The translations under genes and the position numbers were made by a program. The notes below the pieces were generated by a model. It was not told the DNA's origin and searched no databases. It saw only the letters and a list, made by a program, of their open reading frames with translations. Source: Nigrospora sphaerica (lineage: Eukaryota > Ascomycota > Sordariomycetes > Amphisphaeriales > Apiosporaceae). Taken from it: DNA of 55,307 nucleotides. The stretch spans positions 1 through 55,307 of the forward strand of contig JAGVVL010000033.1 of the NCBI GenBank assembly GCA_018287875.1, in the 5' to 3' direction. Below, one piece after another: positions 8,510-17,509 of this stretch. How positions within the stretch are numbered: the first letter of the stretch is position 1; the number at the start of each line of letters is the position of its first letter.

Positions 8510-8967
8510 CCATTCCTAACCCGGCAAGCCGTATTCCCCTTCTCAAAGGGATATGCTTGCCTCCCGGATCCCCTCCCTCCTTCCAGGAAGGAGGTCCAAG
8601 ACCATGGTCTTGGATATTTTTTTTTTTATGGCAGGGGGGCTCGGCCATAAAAAAATCAAAGATTTTTTTATGGCCGTGTTCCATTATTTTTTTTTTTTTG
8701 AAAAAAAATTAGTCTTTGACTAATTTTTTTTTCAAAAAAATAAGCGACCCCAGGGGCGCTTCGCTGATCCCCTGCACCCCAGGGGTGAGGGGGATATGGA
8801 ACTAATTTTTTTTATTATTATAAATAATAATAAAAAAAAAATAACCCTAAAAATTAGAGGGGGGGATGGGGGGATCAGTGCGCCCTTCTTTAAAAATAGC
8901 CTAAAAATAGTAAAAAAAAAATAAACAAAAAGAATTAAAAATAAACGGAGGTTGAAAGGAACCTTAA
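8510..8967. repeat. Dense hairpin mosaic before trnV
   Basis: Series of palindromes: ccctccctccttccaggaagg, caagaccatggtcttgg, aaaatcaaagattttttt, then the atggaac/gttccat-bounded element around 8680-8800, AT hairpin ttattattataaataataa at about 8811, and a gggggatggggggatcag stretch. Confidence 0.75.
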
Positions 8968-9039
8968 AAGAAATTGGCTCAATGGTAGAGCAACCGTTTT
9001 ACACACGGAAGGTTGGGTGTTCGAATCACCTATTTCTTA
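8968..9039 (+). tRNA. trnV: tRNA-Val (TAC)
   Basis: Acceptor aagaaat/atttctt pairs perfectly; anticodon loop ttTACac; T arm gggtg-ttcgaat-cacct. The outermost anticodon pair is A-A. Confidence 0.9.
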
Positions 9040-10090
9040 GATATTAAAAAAGGGGGGGGTTATGTGTATCTCGAGTTTGCGCCCAGGGTTAGGCTGATCT
9101 TTTTTACTCTTATATTTCTCATGCGCTTTATTTTGGACAAGCATAAGATATCCTACCCTTTCCCCTGCGGGGTTTGGATATTAGAGGAAGGGTAAGTGGT
9201 TGTATTGCTGCTAGGGGAAAGGCAATAGCAAAATTTCTTTTTTACTTTGTTTTTAATAGCGTAAGCGGCAAGGAAGGGGTTTGAATTTTTTTTTAACTTA
9301 TCCTTTCGACCCTTTTTTTTTACCCTCCCTTGCGGGGAGGGAAAAAAAAGGCCGGACTAGTGTAACCGACTAGTCTAATAAAAATTTTCTAGGCAGCTCC
9401 GGCTCCGCAGCCCAGTACGTCCTTAGACGGACGAAGGGCTAATTTTTTTTTATTCTTAGAAAAAAATAAGCCCTTACTGACCCCTCTCCCCCGCAAGCTT
9501 GCCGGTTATTTTTTATTATAAATAATAATAAAAAAAAATTAGAAGCCGGAGGGGGAGAGGGGTCAGCACTAAAGTGCGCTGACCCCGGACCCAGCCCCTC
9601 TCTCGACTTAAAAAAAGTATAAAAAGAGAGGGGGCTAGGGGTCCGGGGTGCGAAGCCGGGAATCTCCGCATTATTTTTTAATTATTCCCCTAGGGAACCC
9701 CTCGGTACTTTTTTTTTAGAGAAAAAAGTCGAGGGGGGTCTAATTTTTTTCTAATAATTCAAAAAATAAGAAGAGGGGTCAGATTAGAAAAATCTTCGAT
9801 TTTTCTAAGACTAGTCGTTACTAGTCGGGGTTACCCCGGTTATTTTTTTTTTTGTTTTTTTTTTTTTCCCCTCCCCGCATGCATGCGGGAGAGAAAAAAA
9901 ATTAGCCCTTATCTCTTATCTCGAGTTTGCTGACCCCAGCCCCTCTCTCTCTTTTATTAGAAGGCTGGGGTATGGGTTATTATTCTAAATAATAATAACC
10001 AGGGGGAGCTCGGGCTATGCACGGCTTCTAATTTTATTATTATTAGAAATAATAAAAAAAAAATGGCAAGGGCACCCCTGAAATTAGAGA
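9040..10090. repeat. About 1 kb of hairpin repeats between trnV and the cox3 leader
   Basis: No gene. Includes element B (gcccagtacgtccttagacg) at about 9410, two AT hairpins at 9508 and about 10034, agagag/ctctct clusters at 9598-9640 and 9945-9970, aaaatcttcgatttttctaa at 9788, and accgactagtctaat...gactagtcgttactagtcgg inverted copies (about 9365 and 9820). All short ORFs are repeat-derived. Confidence 0.8.
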
Positions 10091-10620
10091 TTAGAACATG
10101 TCATAAAAACGAAATTACAAATGAATCTTCATTTAAATACAAAGACGGTAGTCGAGTGCTTAAAAACTTCAGAGTGATTTTCCAGATGCTTTAAAGCCAG
10201 TTTTATCCAAATGGAATAGAGACTATTCTGTAGGACACCTCCTCTTTCACCACCCTATTATTACAGTTGAAGATGATTAAAGGAGTTTTAAGACAAGCAA
10301 TAAAGATATTTATGTCTTTAATAATGATAATAATTATACTGTAGTTTATTATAGCAAATAGAATATTTTACTTCTATATTGGACCTTGATTTATTATAGA
10401 ATAAATTTCTAAGAATATTATATTTTAGTAATACTTGAGAGGTAGCTTTATTTTATTTTATAAAGTGAGGCGATAGTGTTTTTATTGTAGATTACGATAA
10501 AGGGTAATCAGTATTACTGAGGAGTAAACAAGATTTGAAAAATCTCCTCCATACTACTCCTTAATTATTTCCCCTCCTGGGGAGGGAATTAAGGAGTAAA
10601 TATGAAATGAAAAATCTTCA
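10091..10620. other. AT-rich non-repeat region upstream of cox3
   Basis: About 530 nt unlike the flanking hairpin mosaics. I find no convincing ORF, tRNA or rRNA. An ggagtaaa...aaaatct motif occurs at both 10520-10555 and 10590-10620 around an aattatttcccctcctgggg hairpin. It could be a decayed gene or leader. Confidence 0.4.
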
Positions 10621-11079
10621 TACTTCTTTTTCTTCTCATCCTTGATATCTTCCTCCCCAAAAAAATCTTCGATTTTTAAGGCTAGACCAAGGACCTAGTC
10701 CCCTTTCGCGATCCCCGGCTTCGCCCTCCCAGGGTTATGCAAGCTTGCATACCTAAAGCGGGGGTTTAGGGGTCGGGTGGATAACCGACTAGCAGGGCTA
10801 GGCCGAACCTTTCGACCCTTCCCCTCCCTTGCGGGAAAAAAACCGGACTAGGAACCGCAGCTAGACTAAGAAAAATCGAAGATTTTTCTAAGGCTAACCC
10901 TAATCTCGGTACTTTTTTTTTAAAGGGTCGAGGGTGGTTCTTTTTACCCTCATATGCGGGGAGGGGAAAAAATTTAGAAAGGTGGAAGGGGGAAGAATTA
11001 AGCCTTGAAGTATTATTTTCCTGTAAAGTAACAATTAGATATTTAGGTATGTTTTTAATTTCATTTATCTTAATAAAAA
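10621..11079. repeat. Hairpin repeats and cox3 leader
   Basis: Contains aaaaatcttcgatttttaag, gttatgcaagcttgcatacc, and gataaccgactagcagggct followed by aaccgcagctagactaagaa (the same arrangement as at 7860-7970, so a composite repeat). The last about 80 nt before ATG 11080 are leader. Reverse ORF 10766-11158 is a shadow. Confidence 0.7.
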
Positions 11080-14000
11080 ATGAGTCAGTTAGTAAGAAGT
11101 AATTTTCAAAACCATCCTTTCCATTTAGTATCTCCTTCGCCTTGACCTTTCTATACAAGTTTAAGTCTATTTAGTTTAACTCTAAGTGGAGCATTATCTA
11201 TGCATAGCTTTAGTAATTCATATAATGTATTATTTTTAGCTTTATTAATGGTAGTATTTTCTATGTCATTCTGATTCCGTGACATAATTAGTGAGGTAAA
11301 ATTAAATTAATAGAATATGGATTGAATTTTTTTCACGGTTACACCCCAGGTCAGCGTACTTAAAAATAGCTAAAGCTGTTCCTATAGAAGATGTAAAAGA
11401 AGCTTTAAATATATACTTCAAAAGAAGAGTTCTTTAATAAGTATAATGTATATAAAGATAAAAATAACTTAGGTTATTATTTAGCAGGTCTTTTAGAGGA
11501 GATGGTAGCATATCTATACCCTCTTTAGGTAACACTACCATGAACAGAATACTTAATCCTAGAATAGTTTTTACTACTCATATAGATAATTTAGGTTTGT
11601 ATGCTTTTATTCAATCAGAATTAGGAAATATAGGGCGTTTTCAAACTACAGGTAATGTACTCCGTTATATTATTGGAGATAAAACGGAATTCTTGTTTTT
11701 ATCCATTTAATACATGGTAAACTTCGGACACCTAAAAATAAAAGATTTAATGATTTAATTCAAAATTTTAATGTAAAATATTCTTTAAATATATCAGAAA
11801 GTCATTTAGATTTTTCTGCTTTCGATAATAATAGTTGATTAACAGGTTTTGCAGAATCAGATGGACATTTTGGTATTAAATATTTAGAAAGTAAACCTAA
11901 ATCTGAAGATATGAAAAGATCCAGAAGTGAAAACATAAGTTTAAAATTCAGATTGGATCAACGTGCATATGATAAACCTACATCTTCTTCTATGTTACCT
12001 TTTATGGAAAAACTGGCATCTTTTTTAAATTGTAATGTAAAAATGTATAACAGTAATAAAACACGTACAGAAATATTATCTTTATCAGTCTCAGCTATAA
12101 ATAATCTAAAACCTCTTATTGATTATTTTTATAAATATCCTTTAATAGGGGAGAAATATGATAAATATTCTAAATGAAGTAGAGTTTATTACATGATAAT
12201 ATCTAAAGAACATTTAACAAAAGAAGGAAGATTAAAAATTAGATCTTTAATAGAGAACTCTTAACTATGTACGCTAAAAAATCGAAGATTTTTTTACGCC
12301 TTCAAGTAGCCCTGCTTATCCCGACCCCCACCCCCACCCCTCGGGGGGTGGGGGTGAGATCAGCACTAGAGTGCTTATAAAAATCGTAGATTTTTATTCG
12401 GGCATTATTTTTGAATTATTAGAATAATTCAAAAATTAGACCCCTGACCCCAGGCGCTAGCTGACCTCCTCCCCCTAAACCCGCATATGCGGGGAGGGCG
12501 AAAACCGGGGGGTATGGGAAAGACAAAAGAATATTCTATTCTATTCAGCCTTAAAAGTGCTCTCGTTAAATTTAACTATATGCTGGAAACTCCTAAAGCC
12601 TTAGGCATTAAAATATTTATTTAATATTATTAGTAAAAGTCCTAAAGGATGTACCAATGGATAATCAGCAGGAAACCAAAGGACGTATAATTATCCTGGT
12701 AGGGTCCTCAGAGACTATATGTTAAAAATTAATGCGTTATAATTTTAAACCCATTATTTAAGATATAGGCCACTTAATGCTGAAAGGTATTAATTTTTGA
12801 CTTTTTTAGGTAACCACACTCTTGCAGTACAAAAAGGTTTAAATTTAGGTGTTATTTTATTTATAGTATCTGAAGCTTTATTTTTTATGGCTATATTCTG
12901 AGCATTCTTTCATAGTGCCCTTACACCTACAGTAGAATTAGGAGCTCAATGACCTCCTTTAGGTATAGAACCAGTTAATCCTTTCGAGCTTCCTTTATTA
13001 AATACAGTAATATTATTATCAAGTGGGGCAACAGTTACTTATGCTCACCATTCTTTAATACAAGGGGAAAGAAAAGGAGCTTTATACGGTTCTATAGCTA
13101 CTGTATTATTAGCAGTTATATTCACAGGATTCCAAGGATTAGAGTATAGCGTATCATCTTTCACTATCAGTGATGGTGCTTTTGGTACATGTTTCTTCTT
13201 CGGTACAGGTTTCCACGGTTTGGGAAATATAATACTTTTTATATCATAATAATAAATATAACAGTTCTATCTTAAAAAGAGATAAAGGCGTGTTGGCGCT
13301 TTCGGCTAGCATGTGCACTAAAAGATTCTTTTCAACCAATTCTAAAGTAGCATCCCCTGTATCCCGACCCCTGGGGTATGGAGAGGTAGCCCCTTAGGGT
13401 GTGCAAGCTACGAGGGGATAGGGGTATCCTCAACCTCTGATTATGGATTAGAAGATAAAGAATCGGAAATTTGTCCTAATTGAGTTACAGGTTTTTCAGA
13501 TGCAGAGTCCAGTTTTAGTCTGAAAATTTCTAAAAAAGTACTTCTAAATCAGGATGAAGTGTCATACCTGAGTTTAGAATAGAGTTACATTGTAGAGATA
13601 CATTATTATTAAGAAAAATACAATCTTTTTTTGGTGTAGGTATAATTAGCGAACGTATTAATAGAAATACAGTTGTTTATAGTGTTCAATCTTATAAGGA
13701 TATAGTTAATGTGATTTTACCTCATTTCGATAAATATCCTTTGATTACTCAAAAGAAAGCTGACTATCTTCTATTTAAACAAGCTGTTAACCTATTAAAT
13801 TTTAAAGCAATTTCTGATATAGAGATGGTTCGTCAAATTATAAGTATTAGAGCATCCATGAATTGGGGACTATCAGATACTTTAAAAACTGAATTTATTA
13901 GCGTAGTACCGGTTTCTCGTCCAACCGTTAATTTTGAAGGTATACTTCATCCTAATTGACTAATAGGTTTTGTAGACGGAGAAGGTTGTTTTTACGTTAA

Positions 14001-14969
14001 TACAAAAAAGCTAAAACTCTATCAGGTATTCAGGTTATTATGACTTTCTCTATAGATCAACATGTGAGAGATGAGGTATTGTTAACTAATCTTATTGATT
14101 ATCTAGGGTGCGGTCAAATTGAGAAAGTTCGAACAAGACCTAATCAAGTTAAGTTTGTTGTGTATAAATTTAACGATATTCTTAATAAGATAATACCTTT
14201 TTTTAAAGCTATCCTTTACAAGGAATAAAGGCTATGGATTATAAAGATTTCTGTGCTATTTCCAAAATTATGGAGGATAAATCTCATTTAACTCCCGAAG
14301 GTTTAAAGAAACTAAAATCTTTAAAATCTGGGATGAATAAAGGTAGAATGTAAAGTTAATTATTTATTGAAAAAAAAAGTAAAGTGTAGGCCCTGTTTGA
14401 ATTCATATTTAAGTTTATTTTTATAATTATTATAAATAATAATTCAAAAAATTAGCCCTTCGTCCGCTGGCGGCGTACTGGGCTGCGGATTATTTTTTGA
14501 GGCTTTGCCTCAAAAAAATTAGGCAGTTAATAAATATAAAATATGTAATTTTTACAGAAAACAAGGTTAATTGCATGGAGTTCTTTATATGTTATATATT
14601 TATATAAAATAAAAATAAAAGATAATATGCAGCCAATCATCTATTAAAATATTACAAAGAATTTTTAATGTTGAAGGTTCAACGACTAATAAAATAGTGT
14701 ATTATTCTAATACAATTTTTCAAATTTTGCAGTATAATATACTGCATATTATACTGAAGATATAGTCTAAACAATAATGAAAGTTATTGATAATATATGT
14801 ACACGTTATAATAGGAACAGCTTTCTTAGCAGTAGCTTTATGAAGAATATATTCTTACCATTTAACAGATAACCATCATTTAGGTTTTGAGGGTGGAATT
14901 TTATACTGACACTTTGTTGATGTAGTTTGACTATTTTTGTACGTGTCTATTTACTACTGAGGTTCTTAA
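11080..14969 (+). CDS. cox3: Cytochrome c oxidase subunit 3 (three exons)
   Basis: Core subunit III of complex IV in the inner membrane. Exon 1 (11080 to about 11296): [20 protein letters not shown] ... SFWFRDIISE. Exon 2 (about 12799-13220): [18 protein letters not shown] ... LFFMAIFWAFFHSAL ... [12 protein letters not shown]. Exon 3 (14800-14969): [20 protein letters not shown] ... VDVVWLFLYVSVYYWGS, stop TAA 14967-14969. Together they give the normal seven-helix protein with its conserved FHGLHVI join. TGA codes Trp at several conserved positions. Phase at the first junction is one base uncertain. Confidence 0.93.
11345..12264 (+). CDS. LAGLIDADG endonuclease in cox3 intron 1 (frame-broken)
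   Basis: First motif [15 protein letters not shown] near 11484-11525 is broken by one missing G (gaggagat for gagggagat). Second motif is [17 protein letters not shown] at about 11838-11886. It continues through [12 protein letters not shown] to [13 protein letters not shown], stop at 12262-12264. Single-base losses also interrupt the N-terminal part and the stretch near 11685. Two-motif protein of the group I intron endonuclease/maturase family; activity uncertain. Confidence 0.75.
12265..12525. repeat. GC hairpin insertion inside cox3 intron 1
   Basis: Contains aaaaaatcgaagattttttt, a ccacccctcggggggtgggg palindrome, ttatttttgaattattagaa...aattcaaaaatt, and cccgcatatgcgggg, lying between the endonuclease stop and the intron core. 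Confidence 0.75.
13221..14799 (+). mobile_element. cox3-i2: Group I intron 2 in cox3
   Basis: Inserted inside the FHGL/HVI codons. Core near the 3' end: ataatatgcagccaatca (about 14620), gaaggttcaacgactaataa (about 14673-14692), aagatatagtctaaac (14757-14772). Ends in G14799. A copy of element B in reverse orientation sits at about 14455-14495 between ORF and core. Confidence 0.83.
13430..14353 (+). CDS. LAGLIDADG endonuclease in cox3 intron 2 (frame-broken)
   Basis: Motif 1 [19 protein letters not shown] (about 13480-13535), followed by a one-base loss in an A run near 13531. Then ...[18 protein letters not shown]..., a long intact part [18 protein letters not shown] (13711 on), motif 2 [15 protein letters not shown] (about 13957-14002), another break near 14010, and the typical ending SGMNKGRM, stop 14351-14353. 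Closely related to the ORFs in nad4L, nad2 and cox2-i1. Confidence 0.8.
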
Positions 14970-14997
14970 TAGAGTCTCTATTTAATTTTAGAAATTT

Positions 14998-15968
14998 AAG
15001 AGCTTGCGTGCATTCCTTCGGTACCGAAGGGGCTGCAGGCGCTTTGGTTATCTTTAGCATTTTCCTTTATCTGTGGTTTTACCATCTTCATTTTTATTGG
15101 CTTCATCTTCAGGAGATGAAGATGATTATTCAGGATCAGAGGATTTTTCAGATTCAGATGATTCTTCAGGATCAGAGAAATCTTCAGGATCCAAAAATAA
15201 AGATAGATACACGATTAGGATCTATACAGTCTGATCGTGAAAATTTAAATAGGGCTATGTCTAATGCGAACCCTAGTGGTAAAGAAAAGCTATAGGAGAA
15301 TTACAAGAAAGATATCCAAAAAAACTTAAAAACGTAGAAAGCCTAGATGAATTTTAGAAAAGGTAGATGAAGAATTAACTTCTAAAACTAAAGATGTTAC
15401 GGGTGGATCTAATGATTCAGATGTTGATCCTGATGAGAAGTTAAATCTTCATGAAGAACACGTTTTAGTAGATAAAGCTCGTAATGGAGATAAGGATGCT
15501 GTAAGAGAATTACAGGATAGATTCCCTGAATTTTTGAAGGCGCTAGTACTTTTCAAGGGCTAGATCGAGTAGATCGTATGATAGAATTGGAAATTATGGA
15601 GAATATTCGTAATGAAAAACCTGGTTTAAGTGATTCTGAAGTTGAAGCTATACTAGCTTCAAGAAAGAAAACAATACTAAGAAAAAGATAAGGATAAGGA
15701 TGACGATGATGATGACGATTCTAAAGGAGGTGGTGATAGTGCTAGCGGTCTAGGAGGTAGTACAAGTGGTCCTTCTGGAGGTTCTTCATCGGCAGGTCCT
15801 TCTGCTTCTGGAGGTTCTTCATCCGCAGGTCCTTCTGCTTCTGGAGGTTCTTCATCCGCAGGTCCTTCTGCTTCTGGAGGTTCTTCTTCTAAAGTATCAT
15901 CACCTTTAGATTATGTTCTTGAAAAAGAAAGTATCGAAATGCCCTCTTTATTTGAAGGGGATGAATAA
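14998..15968 (+). CDS. Unknown acidic Ser/Gly-rich ORF downstream of cox3 (frame-broken)
   Basis: I do not recognise a family. The reconstructed order is: a short hydrophobic stretch; an acidic Ser/Asp run (SSSGDEDDYSGSEDFSDSDD, 15103-15165); a charged helical middle with LQERYPKKLKNVESLDE and later the similar LQDRFPEFLKGAS, an apparent internal repeat; a Lys/Asp run; a Gly/Ser-rich tail with three 11-residue repeats; and the end DYVLEKESIEMPSLFEGDE, stop 15966-15968. At least five frame breaks, each consistent with one missing base, interrupt it (near 15200, 15292, 15352, 15539, 15672). It begins within 30-100 nt of the cox3 stop. Composition suggests disorder. Possible plasmid or mobile-element origin is inference. 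Confidence 0.55.
15777..15875 (+). repeat. Three 33-bp tandem repeats encoding GGSSSAGPSAS
   Basis: Units at 15777-15809, 15810-15842 and 15843-15875 differ at only one base (cg versus cc). A partial fourth unit follows. The period is 11 codons and keeps the frame, so selection for a coding repeat or replication slippage in frame is likely. Confidence 0.9.
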
Positions 15969-16280
15969 TCTTAAAACTTTTTTCTACCTATACCCTTATA
16001 TGGATAGGGCGTTCCTTCCCCACAAGCGTGCTAGAGGAAGCACGGTTCTCCAGGGCGTGCTCAACGCAAGCGTGTGGGGGTTCGGGGAGGGGCTGGTATC
16101 CTTAGCTTGCGCTCCTTCCTCCTTCCTACCTCCTCAATTCTATTGAGGAGGAAGGGTAGGATAGGGTAAGAAGGGTAAAGGTTATAAAGGGGATGAGGGG
16201 ACTAGATGTTTCTATGGACCATATTGAATATTTAAAGTCTGTTCTTCCCATGATCCTAAATATTTCTGTTATCTATTTAA
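15969..16280 (+). other. GC cluster followed by possible displaced end of the Ser-rich ORF
   Basis: 15970-16170 is a GC-rich palindromic cluster (ccttcctacctcctcaattc...gaggaggaagggtagg). After it, 16198-16300 reads GLDVSMDHIEYLKSVLPMIL, then NISVIYLTKIRF, a plausible protein segment ending in element B. The bases aggggatga occur on both sides (15957-15965 and 16189-16197), as expected if the cluster inserted into a longer ORF. Confidence 0.4.
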
Positions 16281-16289
16281 CTAAAATTA

Positions 16290-16810
16290 GATTTAGTGCC
16301 TGCTCCGGCTCCGCAGCCCAGTACGTCCTTAGACGGACGAAGGGCTAATTTTTGAAGGCTAATCCGAGGAACGCCAGTAGGCGTTCCTCGGGGATAATAG
16401 CTAGCTCTTACCCAGCCCTCTCTCTCATAATGAGAGAGGGGCTGGGTCAGAAAGTAGACCCTTAAAAAGTACAAAGAGCTTGCGCGCGCTAATTTTTCCC
16501 CTCCCTTTGCGGGAGGAAAAAATTAGCGCAAGCTCCCCTGATCCCTGATCCCCCTGATCCCAGCCTTCTAATAAAAGAGAGGGGCTGGGGGCGAGGATCA
16601 GGGGGAGAGAGCCGCAAGCTCATGGGGATATGGGCTAATTTTTTTATTATTCTAAAAAAAGAGGCTACGCACCTAAAGCTCCCTAAGAAAAATCTACGAT
16701 TTTTATAAGCATCCCCATATAGAGGGACGCCTAGGGGATTTAGTGATAAGGGGTGGCCCGCTTAAGAAAAATCGTAGATTTTTCTAAGCCTTCAAAAAAT
16801 AAACTGCGCA
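16290..16810. repeat. Hairpin mosaic before trnI
   Basis: Contains element B at 16314, ggaacgccagtaggcgttcc (about 16370-16390), ccctctctctcataatgaga...gagagggg, a ttcccctccctttgcgggag...aaaaattagcgc pair, and a cctgatccctgatccccctg run at about 16538. No gene. Confidence 0.75.
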
Positions 16811-16822
16811 ATGGCACTAAAA

Positions 16823-16894
16823 GATTCTTTAGCTTAATCGGTAAAGCGCATTCTTGATAAGAATGTTATTCAAGTTCAATTCTTGAAAGAATTA
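16823..16894 (+). tRNA. trnI: tRNA-Ile (GAT)
   Basis: Acceptor gattctt/aagaatt, anticodon stem cattc/gaatg with loop ttGATaa, T loop ttcaatt. Confidence 0.9.
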
Positions 16895-17426
16895 AATCTG
16901 ATTAGCTTAAGAGCTAAAAAAAAAAATCGGCTACGCTTATCCCCTGATCCCCTGATCCCCAACCCCTCGGGTCTACTTCTCTGGGGTGAGAGAGGGGCTG
17001 ATTTTTTTTATTATTATAAATAATAATAAAAAAAAATTAGAAGCCGGGTTTGGGGGATATAGGACTAGGACAGGCTAGTCCTGTGCTGGGCCGTCCCCCC
17101 CCGATGCGTTAGGGGGGCGAAGCCGGGGTAAAAAAAAAATTAGTTCCATACCCTGGGGTCGCTTATTTTTTTCCCTCCCCGCATGCGGGGAGGGGAAAAA
17201 AAAATTAGTGAAAGACTAATTTTTTTTCCAAAAAAAAATAATGGAACACGGAGCAAGCTCTAGTTTTTTAAGCCTAATCCCCTTGCTTAGAAGCCGCCCC
17301 CTCCCCCCTCGGCACCCCAGGGGTGAGGAGGGGTTAGGGGATCAGGGATTAGGGCATGCATCCCTATCCTTTCGGATAGGGATGCTATGTGTTTAAGTAT
17401 AGTTGAAATTATAGTAACTATCTCCA
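16895..17426. repeat. Hairpin mosaic upstream of rnl
   Basis: Contains an AT hairpin (about 17003-17035), caggctagtcctgtgctggg at about 17071, cccgcatgcggggaggg at about 17183, the atggaacacggagcaagc element (about 17240), and gcatccctatcctttcggatagggatgc at about 17365. No gene. Confidence 0.75.
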
Positions 17427-17496
17427 CGGATTAGGGCCGGGTTAGTAAGGCGTCCCATTTGGGTTGTAGTTTTATATTTGAGTCGTAATAAACCGA
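17427..17496 (+). pseudogene. Degraded second copy of tRNA-Pro
   Basis: The 5' half matches trnP at 3360 almost exactly through loop ttTGGgt. The 3' half has changed: the anticodon stem becomes tccca/tgtag with two broken pairs, the T loop is atttgagtc, and the acceptor taaaccg has one A-A clash. Probably non-functional, sitting just before rnl. Confidence 0.65.
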
Positions 17497-17509
17497 AATG
17501 AAAAATGAG

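Larger units (their letters stand above)
11297..12799 (+). mobile_element. cox3-i1: Group I intron 1 in cox3
   Basis: Inserted after DIISE. The core is at the 3' side: atgctggaaactcctaaag (about 12580), ggataatcagcaggaaacca (12659-12678), and gggtcctcagagactatatg (12702-12721), close to the core of cox2-i2. A 250-bp GC hairpin insertion at about 12270-12520 separates the ORF from the core. Ends in G at the exon 2 boundary. Confidence 0.82.

Noticed and set aside
10766..11158. 130-residue reverse-strand ORF
   Set aside because: Antisense to cox3 exon 1 and its repeat-rich leader.
15784..15900. Possible CRISPR-like spacing of short repeats after cox3
   Set aside because: The repeats are contiguous coding tandem units of 33 bp without spacers; genome is mitochondrial.
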